A DNA stretch of 64,000 bases, from contig JAPEIS010000002.1 of assembly GCA_029531795.1 (NCBI GenBank), forward strand, positions 2,418,001-2,482,000, read 5' to 3'. Shown one piece after another: positions 48,912 through 59,774 of the stretch (within the stretch, counting starts at the first letter, position 1; every line of letters starts with the position of its first letter). The DNA is from Sclerotinia nivalis. Taxonomy: Eukaryota; Ascomycota; Leotiomycetes; Helotiales; Sclerotiniaceae. A program made the translations under genes and the position numbers. A model generated the notes under the pieces. The model searched no databases. It worked only from the letters and a program-made list of their open reading frames with translations, and was not told the origin of the DNA.

Positions 48912-49127
48912 TGTGACGATCCTGTATTAATGCCTTAGGCTATTCTTTATTTTGTTCTTTGGTCCCTTCCGAAAGAACCAAAATGCTTTAGATTGTCTTT
49001 CATTTATTTCATTCTGTATTCGCTTAGGTTTTGATCCCCTCCGAGGGAACTATACAACCGTTTGTTGTTCTTTAATATAGATTAATTGATTTATTCTATT
49101 CTATTTTGAATTAAAACCATTATTATA
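48912..49127 (+). repeat. 5' LTR of element E
   Basis: 216 bp beginning TGTGACGATCCTG, containing TTTTGATCCCCTCCGAGGGA, and ending ACCATTATTATA (RIP form of ACCATCGTTACA). It aligns with 56041-56283 except for an insertion of about 27 bases in the latter. Confidence 0.88.
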
Positions 49128-49189
49128 TTATAACAAACTCATTAACCCCTTTAAAAAAAACAGAATATCTCTTGAGAAGATTAAAATAT

Positions 49190-50330
49190 CTAATTAATTA
49201 TATCTATCGAAGTTATTGAACTAATGAAACTTTTATATTTATCTGATTGATCTTTCCGAATTTCTATCAATATTATCGTTATATCTATTCGATCGAGAAA
49301 ATCTCGCATTCCTCAACTTACAATTGAAGAAATCACTACAGTAGAACTACAAACCTAAATCGATTAAACAAAACGAAAAAAATATCTTGAATTTGATACA
49401 AAAATCAACGAAACAATAACTATAAATCTGCTTTTATATTTATCAATTCGAAGAAAACCAATTCCTTTTATAACCAAAACAACAATTTATCAAAATCTAC
49501 AAAAAAAAAAATCAAGAAATCCGAGTTCAAAATTAGATTATATTGAAACAATTGAACCAAATTCATTTTGCTTTAATTAATTTGATACAAAATAGATTTC
49601 TTGATATAAATAACAATAGACCTTCTTTCTGTTTCAGAATACGTCAACAACATTTTCAATAAACTGAGGATCCCGATATTGCTATATCTAACAAAGAAGA
49701 TCCTATTATTGAAAAAATATTAATATCTATAATATTTCCCTATAAAAGATTCAATACGAAAATAAAAGATTCTAAACCCTTCAACGATAAAGTTAATTCT
49801 TCTTTCGAATTATAAAAACTCCTTGCAAAAAGAAAACTTTTGGATAATATAGATTATTATTTGAATAAAGATATAAAAGTTTGTATTATCTTTCAATAGA
49901 TTATTAGCAATATATAATAGCATTTAAAGTTGAAAATGATCCGAAAGAAGTTTGTTATATATTAAAATGTCTTGGATTACCTTGGTTTTATTTATTTTAT
50001 ATTTAATCGATAGAAATTGGCTATAAACGAATTCCGATTTCTATAAATAGAAATTATAACTTTTTATTAGTTTTATATATAATTCTTGGAACTTGCGGTA
50101 GAAATCAACCAATCAGAAGACTTTTTTCAAAGAGAATTCATTTCGAAGCTTTTTTTCTTATTGAGAGTAGTAACGATAGTTATTATAGATTTTTACTCCG
50201 ATTTCCAGAATTATATAAATCATTTAATAAATATAAACACAAAGATATATATAGTGAATTAGAAATATACTACAATAATCAGGAATCAAATTCGAAAGAA
50301 TCCTTTGTCTGATATCCACATTAAAGACTT
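49190..50330 (+). pseudogene. Element E gag region, not recognised
   Basis: By position this should be gag. A stretch of about 125 codons with one stop (49921-50310) reads VENDPKEVCYILKCLGLPWF, then GTCGRNQPIRRLFSKRIHFE, FLLRFPELYKSF. Upstream pieces (SRKSRIPQLTIEEITTVEL, SIRRKPIPFITKTTIYQNL) lie in other frames. I see no major-homology or zinc-knuckle motif, so gag is inferred from order only. Confidence 0.4.
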
Positions 50331-50679
50331 CATTCTTTTGTATAAGAATACCAAACCTGAACATATCGAAAAAGAAAAATCAGCTATCTCTAGATTTATT
50401 CCGAATTTCAAATCTCACCCCTTTATCTTATCCTCCTCTTATTTTAAATACAAAGCCTCTAATTGAATTAAAGATTATATATATCTTTTCAATATTTATA
50501 AAGTTAATATAATTTCCGAAGATGAAAAAATCATTTCAGAAATTCCCGATTCCGATTTATATAAATCAAAAAAAGGATTAATCTTTAAGAAAGTTTCCTT
50601 TTAAGATTATCAATATGATTTTAAATATATTAATCTATAAAACCTTATAGATAATAACAGTTTTCTATTTCTTTATCAC

Positions 50680-53600
50680 CTTTTAATTTATGATTTCCAA
50701 ATCCGATCTTTCGTATTAATAAATATTGAAATCCTTACTTATTTGTTTATTAATATTCGTTTTGTATATCAATTCTTTCGATATATTAACATCTCTATTA
50801 TTCCTTTGAACAATTCTATTTTTGTTCAAGGATATAATAATCGATAAAGCATTATCGTTATCTATTGTATCTGTTTAATATTTCGATTAGATAGTAAAAC
50901 CTTTTTTCAAACTTTTTTTCTATTAATTGAAATAAGAAAGAATATCATTATCGAAGATCTATAATTCAAAGTCTATAATATAATACCTTAATCATTCAAT
51001 TATCAATTAGTATAACCAAAAGATTTACTATTAGTCCTATACTTTTCAAAAGATATCATTATTTCTAGAAAATCTTTGTTAACCCCCAAATCATTATCCA
51101 ACCCCAAAATCGAAGAAGATATACAATATTGTAATACCTTTTTCAAAATCGATCATATAGAACCCTCACTTCCATTAACTAAATTCATCATTAAGTATAA
51201 ATAGAACTTATATACTAACCTTCAATAGATAAAAAAAGAATTCAAAGAAAGCTCGCCTATAAAACAATTTTTGATCCCCTCCGAAAACAAAAGTCATAAT
51301 TTGTTCCCCTCTACAAAAACCAAAAACGATTTAGTACCTTCCAAGAAAACCAAACCGATTAATCGTTTTACTCTTCTAAATAAACTATTCTCTAAATATT
51401 ATCAATCAAACTATTTATTCCAAACTATTATCGATATTATCGCAATCTCTACCGAAACTTTCAAAATATATAATCACTACCACAATAATACCATTTTTTC
51501 CATCAACATTTACGAAATCAATACAATACTAAAGAATCGAATAAGAAATATCAACAATAAAAAACTCCAAAAACTATTCCAAAAAATTCCCTAAATATAT
51601 TATAAATATCTCGAAATCTTTTCAAAGAAGGAATCCGATAAATTACCCCAATATACAATATATAATTATAAAATCGAAATTCCATCAAATATCCAATTCA
51701 GAACTAATCCCATCTACAATACATCCTCGGAAGAACTTTTAATTATTAAGAAATACTTTATCGATAATCTAAAAAAGTATTTCATCAAAGTTAACTCCCT
51801 TTCATTTACAATACCAATACTTTTTGTTTTCAAATCAAACAATAGCTTATATTTCTGTATCGATTTCCAACAATTTAATACTATCACCAAAAAGAACAAA
51901 TACTTTTTACTATTAATCGATAAAATCTTAATATATATATCAAAATCTAAGATATTCACAAAATTAGATATTCAATAAGCATTCCACCGAATTCGTATAC
52001 ATCCCAACTCCGAAAATTTGATTATATTCCAAATCCGATACAGAATTTATAAATATAAAATCTTGCTCTTCGAATTAATCAATAATCCTATTATTTATCA
52101 ATACTATATAAATAATATCCTTTTCGATCTTTTGAATATAATCTATATAATTTATCTAAATGATATTTTGATTTACTTTGAAAACGAAACAAAATACAAA
52201 AAATATATATTATAAGTTCTTGATCGCTTTCGTAAAACCGGATTACAGATCAATATCAATAAATATAAATTCAATATCAAAAGAATTAAATATTTTGATT
52301 TCATTATTTCCACAAAAGAAGTAAAAATGGATCTAGAAAAAATTGAGATTATTAAAAAATGAAAAGCTTTTATAAATATTAAAGGAATATAATCCTTTTT
52401 AAAGTTTTATAACTTTTACAAATACTTTATTCAAAACTTTGAATAAATCGCCTGTTTATTCACCAATTTAATAAAGAAAGATTCTTTATATATATAAAAT
52501 AACAATTATATCGATACCTTTGATTACCTTAAGAAAATAATATTCCAAATCCCTATCCTGAAACATTATCAATCATATCTACAAATTATAATCGAAATCG
52601 ATATTTCAAATGGTATTATCGGAATAGTATTCTTTCAATTATATAATGATAATCAATAATATCCTATTACTTTCTTTATCAAAACAATACTCCTAATTGA
52701 AATGAATTATATAATATTCGATAAAGAGATACTTGCTATTATCAAAGCTTTCAAAACTTGAAAAGCAGAACTCACTAGATCCCTTCATTGTATAAAAGTC
52801 GTATTAGATTATAAAGTTTTAAAATATTTCATAACAAAGAAAACGTTAAATCAATAGCAGATTGAATAGTTTAAAATCCTAGTAAACTTTTAATTCGAAA
52901 TATTATACCGAGTAGAAGTAAATAATGTTATAACGAATATTTTGAACCATTACAATCAAGAAATGAAAGTTTAGGAAACATTACACTTTGAGTATTATAT
53001 CTAAACCCTACTCCTATCAAAAATTCTTAATAAAAAGATATTAAACGAATTTAGTATTAAAAAAAGGGAAATAGTTATAATCTTAACTATTAAAGCAGAA
53101 GAATTTGATCTTATAGATTGCATTCTACAAGCTAACCGTATATATCCATTTATACAATCAGAATATAATTTAATAACTAATTTGAAAAAAGGATATTCAA
53201 TATATAATAATTTATTACTCTACAAAGATCGATTGATTATATCTGATATAAATAACCTTTATATAAATCTTATAAAGGAAACCTATATTTAGATCTCTTC
53301 AATTCATTTTAATAAAACGAAAACGAAATTGATTATAAAGAAACAATACTTTTGAAAAAGAATAACCGATTATATCGATTAGTATATTGATAATTGTATC
53401 ATTTATTACAATTATTATATTCTAAAAAATCGAACACCTGGATTTTTATATTCTTTGTTTATCTTTATCAGATTATAAATAGATATATCAATGAATTTCA
53501 AATCCTTTCCAAAAGATAAATATAGATACAATAACGTTTTTGTATTTATCGATAGATTATCAAAACAATCAATATATATTCCTTACTATTATACTACAAT

Positions 53601-54600
53601 TGTTCAAGAAATAACTTTAATATACCTAAATCATATCTATCATTGAAAAAGTACCCTAATTACTATCATCTTCGATAAAGATCTACAATTTATATTCAGC
53701 TTTTGAAATGAATTTATATAAATCTTAGATATCAAACTAAAACTATCTATAATCTATTATTCTTAAATAGATGAATAAATCGAAATCATAAATCAATATC
53801 TGAACCAATATTTTTGATTATATATTAATTATTATCAAAACAATTAAACGAAATTTTTATATATAATAAACTATATATAATTCATTATACTTTATGAAAG
53901 TTTAAAAATATCCCTTTTCGAATTTCAAAATGAATACTCCTTAACTATTTCTTTCGATTAGGATAAACCTTTTTCCAACACCCTTTATATAACAATAAAG
54001 AAATTGAATTATATAAATATCCAAATCTTCTTCAAATATATATATAAAACCTAAAAGATAATCAAAAATATTCTCTCCAAAATATAATAAAAGAAAATAA
54101 AAAATATCAATCGTTATCAAAAATCAATCGATTTCCAGATAAAAGATAAAATATATATCATTATTAGAAACTTCACTACAAAACAATCTAATTACAAATT
54201 CAATCTACAAATAACAAAACTATACTATATTCTCGAAAAGATAAACCATTTATATCGATTAGATTTTCCTGAAAATATAAATATACATAAAATCTTCTCC
54301 CTTGATAAATTACAAAAAACTACAGAAAACCCTATTCCCGAATAATACAACGAATCTCCTCCACTTATTATAATTATCACAAATACAGAATTCGAAATAC
54401 AACAAATCCTAACCTCGAAGCTCCTCCACAAATAGATTTAATATAAAATAAAATAAATAGAATACAACAACAATTCTATATAGTATTATTATTCCAATAT
54501 CATATATATTCTATATAAGATACAGGAATTTCATACTCAATACCCCAAAACTATAAAGCCTTCTAATTACTTCCCTAAATGAATAAAAGCTTAAAAGAAT
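50680..54600 (+). pseudogene. Element E pol (protease, RT, RNase H, integrase, chromodomain)
   Basis: Protease region about 50690-50960 (IRFVYQFFRYINISIIPLNN, then IFVQGY). A 107-codon open linker lies at 51271-51594. Reverse transcriptase about 51700-52360: FVFKSNNSLYFCIDFQQFN, IFTKLDIQ then a RIP stop, AFHRIRIHPNSENLIIF, and YLNDILIYF (catalytic YLDD changed to YLND). RNase H about 52560-52960. Integrase about 53090-54110: FIDRLSKQSIYIPYY, FDKDLQFIFSF, EIINQYLNQYF. Chromodomain 54370-54580: EFEIQQILTSKLLHK, YKIK then a stop for Trp, IEYNNNSI, ending FHTQYPKTIKPSN. Confidence 0.87.
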
Positions 54601-54826
54601 AATAACAATGATTACAATGAATTTGCAAATAATAAACCTATAAATAAAACAACAAAACAGAATTATTTATCTACTCTTTTTTTCTTCGAAAAGAAAATTA
54701 CAATCAATTTATAATTCATTCGAAAAATCATTTATTGTTTTTGCTTTTTCTATCCTTTATTTACTTGTTTCAATTTTTACCACATTCTTTTTTTTTCTTA
54801 TCTTTATTTTATTCAACATATTATAA

Positions 54827-55933
54827 TTATATATTCAAAATAGATTCAATTCATCAAAAAATATTTACTTTATTATAAATTTTCTGGGTAATTTATTCAA
54901 TTCACCCAGAAAAGCTTTTACAGCTTCACCTTTGAACAACCCCACTAACAATCATTCCTCTCCTTTTGTCTTTCCCACTTCGAGATCTGATATATTAATA
55001 ACCCCAAAGCAAAAGGAAAAGACTGTTCATCACTTTCCCAACCATAAAAAAAGCTTCCAAATACTTGTATCCCCAAACAACGAAGAAATCCATTTCTTCA
55101 ACATTATCGATTTCATCAAAAATCATCCAGATCTGCTTGTTGTCGATACAATTCGAATGATCGATATAACCAAAACACAAACTACACAAACAAACATCGA
55201 CCTTGAAGATTTCATTCATCGTTTTGATATATTCGAAAAAACACAACAATTTTATAAACAATTAGATATAACAAAAAAGGATACAAACGAAAAACATACA
55301 AAATTCATCGAAATGATCGATAAAAACAAACAAACAAAACTCAATATCAAACTTTCGCAAAAAAGATTAACAACCTATATATAAAGCAAAACATTAACTT
55401 TAAAATTGTTTATCGAAATCTATCCGAAATAGCAAACGAATACTATTCTTACATCCAAACTCATATATATTATAATCATTACAATAAACAATATTAATAT
55501 ATACCGAACCTTGAATACTATTATTATCAAATACTTTCAACAATACAATCATAACAACAAACGCAAAAAAAACAGACTTCCAGAATCTATTACAATCGAT
55601 ATAAAACGAATACAGGAATTCGTAAATTCGAAAAAAAAGATTCTTTATTCTTCTTATACTCTTTCCTTTATAAAAAATAAAAGATTCATTATAATACTTT
55701 ATAATCTCTTTGGAAAATACAAAAAAGAAGAAATTTGTACGATTTCTAATCATTTTGATAACGAATCTCTTCATTATTGTAATACAATTATATTGGAAAT
55801 AATTTTTGATATCCCCAACTGTATATATCAAATTAAACAATCAACAAAAACCCCTTCAACCCTGATTAAAAAAACCTTTGCAAAACCAATCGAAATCGAA
55901 AATGACGACAATTCCCTAACGGAAACGCTATAA
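54827..55933 (+). pseudogene. Extra reading frame of element E, function unknown
   Basis: One plus-strand frame runs from a stop at 54824 to TAA at 55931, about 368 codons, interrupted by only two stops: TAA at 55382 and TAG at 55430, both explainable as Gln codons hit by RIP. Open pieces are 150 and 140 codons. The first half has a Ser/Thr/Pro-rich start (NNPTNNHSSPFVFPTSRSD) and a helical, charged stretch (FIHRFDIFEKTQQFYKQLD). The second half is basic, then ordered (FIIILYNLFGKYKKEEI), with an acidic tail. No signal peptide, convincing membrane segment, zinc motif or known domain. No in-frame ATG is left; ATA at 54875 could be a mutated one. The antisense frame at 55400-55840 is judged a shadow. 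Confidence 0.6.
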
Positions 55934-56040
55934 AGAAAAAGGAAAATAGAATTAATAATGAAAAACGAATCTCTTTTATCAATACGAAAAATTAAAAGGA
56001 AAGTTTAAGAGTAAATCAATTTTCTTTAAAAAAGAAATAA

Positions 56041-56283
56041 TATAACAATCCTGTATTAATATATTAAATTATTTTTTATTTTGTTCTTTAATCCTTTTCA
56101 AAAGGATCAAAATACTTTAGATTGTTTTTCATTTATTTTACCCTATATTCGTTTAGGTTTTGATCCCCTCCAAAGGGATTATAAAAAACTCAACTTTATT
56201 ATTTTTTATACGATAATTTGTTATTCTCTAGTATAGATTAATTGATTCATTCTATTATACCTTGAATTAAGACCATCGTTACA
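56041..56283 (+). repeat. 3' LTR of element E
   Basis: 243 bp beginning TATAACAATCCTG (RIP form of TGTGACGATCCTG) and ending ACCATCGTTACA. It carries about 27 bases more than the 5' LTR around 56188-56225 (AACTCAACTTTATT and following). Confidence 0.88.
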
Positions 56284-56954
56284 AATAGTAAATATAAAAT
56301 ACTAAACGAAATCAAACAAATCAATATTTTTAATAATATTCTATATAACTTTTAAATATAATTCCAATTCCTTCAGTTTTATATTCTATATAATAATGAA
56401 TTCTGAATCATTTAATACGAAATGAGAATATAGAAAATGATCTTTTGAGTTCTTTATTATCAAATATTAATTGATTTTTATTAATTTAATAGTAAAAGAT
56501 ATATAAATATATATAAAGAAAACTAAAATGATTTTAAACCTGAAATAGATTTATATAGATTTTTATATATTTTAGAATTTATATTTTCTAAATTATCGAT
56601 TCATATTCGGTTTGTTCAGATACAAAATCCGAGAATATTCATTTCGTTGATTTGTTATTAAATTCATAATCTAAAGTTATAATAAAACTAAAGATTGTTT
56701 AAAAATAATAAATTTAAATATAAATAAATCAATTAATAATATATAAACATTATTATTAATTATATCTTTAAAATATTGAAAAGAAGATTCAAATAGAGTA
56801 TCCGAATTGAGTGAATTATATTGATCAGAAGATTTCAAAGATTCAAAGATCTTGAAGAAATCCATTTTATAAGAGTTTGATAAAAAATAATCTTGAAAAG
56901 ATAACAATATTATATAAAGATAATAATAAAAGGGTTTAGAAGTTTTTAGATTGT
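56284..56954. other. AT-rich spacer
   Basis: 670 bases after element E. A 76-codon minus-strand frame (56907-56677, FFKIFESLKSSDQYNSLNSD) is Ser/Asn-rich and not recognised. Nothing else supported. Confidence 0.45.
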
Positions 56955-57392
56955 ATATTGATAAATTTGATAATAAAAAAAGGAATAAATAGATAAAATA
57001 GTATTAATTGAAAAAGTTCAAAACTTAGATTTACCCATTTCTAGTTTAATCGAAATAAACTTAGCAATATATATATATATCTTTTAAATACTAATTCGTC
57101 TAGATATCTTTTTGAACTAATAATATCAGTTTTAAATAGTTTTATCCACTTTAGTATGATTTTGATGATTTTATATACTAGTAAATTTAATAATAAAAAG
57201 AGAAATAAGTAAATAAAACAATATTAATTGAAAGGATTCAAAATTTGAATTCATCTACTTCTAGTTTAATCGGAAAAAGCTTAATAATACATATATACAT
57301 CTTTTAAATACTAATTCATCTAGATATCTTTTTGAGCCAATAATACCAATGTTAAATAGTTTTATTCACTTTAGTATGATTTTGATGATTTT
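56955..57392. repeat. 220-bp tandem duplication
   Basis: Two head-to-tail units with period 220 (for example TTTATCCACTTTAGTATGAT at 57141 and TTTATTCACTTTAGTATGAT at 57361). Also shared are AATACTAATTC-TCTAGATATC and TTCTAGTTTAATCG. Differences are mainly transitions. Confidence 0.88.
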
Positions 57393-58397
57393 TGCTAATT
57401 TTAAACCATCAAACTTATAAAATTTATTATATGAGCTACAATTGGTATTTTGATACATTAAATAGTTTTTTTTTAAATTCCTCAAATTCTTTTTTTTTTC
57501 AGAAATTTTCAGATTTTTTATTATAATTATCTTTTATCAGAATTTCTTTCAATTCAAAATTTGTTAAGGCTTTTTATATAAATTCTATTTATTTTTAAGA
57601 AACCTTTATATTATTTATCTACAAATAGAAATCCTCATTTACTATAATAATGAATATTAGTAAATAGAAAACAATTAGTAAAGTCTTTATTATATATTAA
57701 ACATTACAATAATATAATAATACAATTAAAAAATGTTTATTTTATTGATTATATTTTGACAAATAATATTCAAACTTATATTTTTATCGAAAATATATAT
57801 ATTAATCTATCCTGTATTTTTCAAATCTTGTTATCACTAAAAGTCGTTATATTTCTTCAACGATTCAATTCGAAAACAACAATGAATTCAATATTAATAA
57901 TCTTGAAGAAAAAACTAATAAAGTAAATTTGAAAAATAACGATTTTGAAGATAACAATTATAAACAATTGAAATTTAATAAAGAAAATAAAACTAAAACC
58001 AATTCGAATAAAAAAGATTCTTTTAATACTATAAAATTAATTAAAGATATTTATATCATTTTGAAATCATCAAATATTCTATAAATAAAGTTTTTCATTA
58101 TTATATTTATATATTTTTTTTTTCTAAATATCTATTTCTATTTTCATTATTAATATATATTCTATAATAATAAAAAATACTAACTAAAAAGTTTATTATA
58201 TCAATCCCTTTACAAAATTCTCAAATCCGAATTCCTTCTACTATATATAATCTTTCCAATATCTTTTAAACATTCTAAACATCCTTTCAAATCTTCAAAA
58301 TTAATCCTAATCACCTTTTTACAATAGCTTTACAATTTCAAACTAAAAACCTTTTATTTTTATCTTTTCAATTACAATTTCAATATAATAATCAAAA
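57393..58397. other. AT-rich stretch with an Asn/Lys-rich open segment
   Basis: Bases 57840-58083 keep one plus-strand frame of about 80 codons (RYISSTIQFENNNEFNINNL and a Lys/Asn-rich continuation). It could be the remains of a disordered region of a lost gene. The rest shows no feature. Confidence 0.4.
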
Positions 58398-58549
58398 ACA
58401 AAAAAGAAAAAGAAAAAGAAAAAGAAAAAGAAAAAGAAAAAGAAAAAGAAAAAGAAAAAGAAAAAGAAAAAGAAAAAGAAAAAGAAAAAGAAAAAGAAAA
58501 AGAAAAAGAAAAAGAAAAAGAAAAAGAAAAAGAAAAAGAAAAAGAAAAA
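58398..58549. repeat. AAAAAG hexanucleotide microsatellite, about 25 copies
   Basis: Essentially pure tandem AAAAAG over 150 bases. A minus-strand Ser-Phe repeat frame across it (58557-58372) is an artefact. Confidence 0.97.
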
Positions 58550-59438
58550 AAACTCAATCTGAAAATCTTATTCGTTTCGATTATATATAATTCCCGAATA
58601 AAACAATCTCTATTTATTCATTATCCCAAATATTCAATTCAAAAAGATTACAATATCTCAATACAAGTTTCAATAATAATAATATACTCTCTATCAATAA
58701 TTTCAATAATATTCTTAACAATAATCCTTCTTATCTTTTTTTTAATCTTTTCTTTGATATTTTCTTCAATCTTCTTTTTAATATTTCAAATTTAATATTT
58801 AAACTTTACTAAAGAAATCTGAAAAAAAAAACAAAGTACAAATATTCTTTAATAAGCTTTATTTTTCGATTATATCTTTTTAATAATATAATATGAAATA
58901 TTTATAAGATACAATATTTATATCTAATAAATTCGATATTGGATTTCAAATGTAATTAGATTCAAATATAAAAAAAGTTTCTAATTAGATTGAAATATAT
59001 TGATATATATATTAGATCCTTCAAATAAATAATATAAAAGTTTTGTTATCTTAATTAATTATATATAAAGTAAATCTTCGTTTATCAAAATACTTTATTT
59101 TTAAATAATTTAGAAAACTTTTAAATTATATTAATGATATACAGATTAGTTTTGTTTTTATTATTCGTTTTCTAATTGTCTTTTAAATTAATAATCAAAA
59201 CAATCTTTATATTTGAAAACAATTATTTACAAATATATAGACTCTTGAACTAGATTTAAATTCGATTATAAATATTTAAGTTTTTGTTCATTTAATGATT
59301 TACTAATTGAAATTATCAATATCAAAAAATCAAATGTTTTACAAATCCTTTATTTATCAATTGTATCGAATATTTTTTTTTCAATATAAAGGACTTTATT
59401 AATTGATTAAATTATATTATTGATTTTCTAATATCTAT
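58550..59438. other. AT-rich spacer before element F
   Basis: 890 bases, poly-T/poly-A rich, no recognised coding or RNA feature. Confidence 0.5.
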
Positions 59439-59601
59439 TATCACGGTGAGGGAAAAGGTATGTGTAGGGTTGATCTATAGTTGTACTACGAGGAGAGGAA
59501 GAAGGTCAAGGAGGTGATCTGATTATATAGAAGTAAGTGTATGCATGTATGCTTAAGGTATACATAATCATGTGCAAGTGAAGGGGGATGAATCTGTAAT
59601 A
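59439..59601 (-). repeat. 3' LTR of element F (163 bp, inferred)
   Basis: On the plus strand it begins TATCACGGTGAGGG and ends GATGAATCTGTAATA, terminal words like those of the A LTR (TATCACGGTGG ... GAATCTGTGATA). It has a GC patch (CTACGAGGAGAGGAAGAAGG). The partner LTR is not in the window, so the inner edge is inferred from the A pattern. Confidence 0.7.
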
Positions 59602-59774
59602 GTATTTTCTTTTTAAGAAATCCATTTAACTTCAAATGGGCGTTAAAAAATAAAGAAAAATAAAGAAAAAATATAGATCTCTTTTCTTAATTAGGTCTTT
59701 GAATCAAAAATGTATGATATCCCTCAATGTGCGATATCTCAAATGTTATATCTTTTATTGTAATAATATATAAT

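Larger units (their letters stand above)
48912..56283 (+). mobile_element. Chromovirus E (Ty3/gypsy), 7.4 kb
   Basis: The LTRs are 48912-49127 (216 bp) and 56041-56283 (243 bp). Flanks are AATAA (48907-48911) and AATAG (56284-56288), a 5-bp duplication with one G/A difference of RIP type. Pol on the plus strand is protease, reverse transcriptase, RNase H, integrase, chromodomain, followed by an additional long frame before the 3' LTR. Stops are less dense than in A, B and C. It lies 24 bases from the solo LTR. Confidence 0.9.

Noticed and set aside
49860..50310. Resemblance of the element E gag-region frame (VENDPKEVCYILKCLGLPWF and following) to the CH domain of kinetochore protein NDC80
   Set aside because: The likeness is a loose spacing of hydrophobic residues and needs a frame change. 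Its place between 5' LTR and protease argues for gag. A profile search would decide; I do not claim it.
55400..55840. A 146-codon minus-strand frame
   Set aside because: It lies opposite the extra frame of element E, whose stops and RIP-type changes fit the plus strand better; judged a shadow.
58372..58557. A Ser-Phe repeat protein
   Set aside because: It is the translation of the AAAAAG microsatellite.
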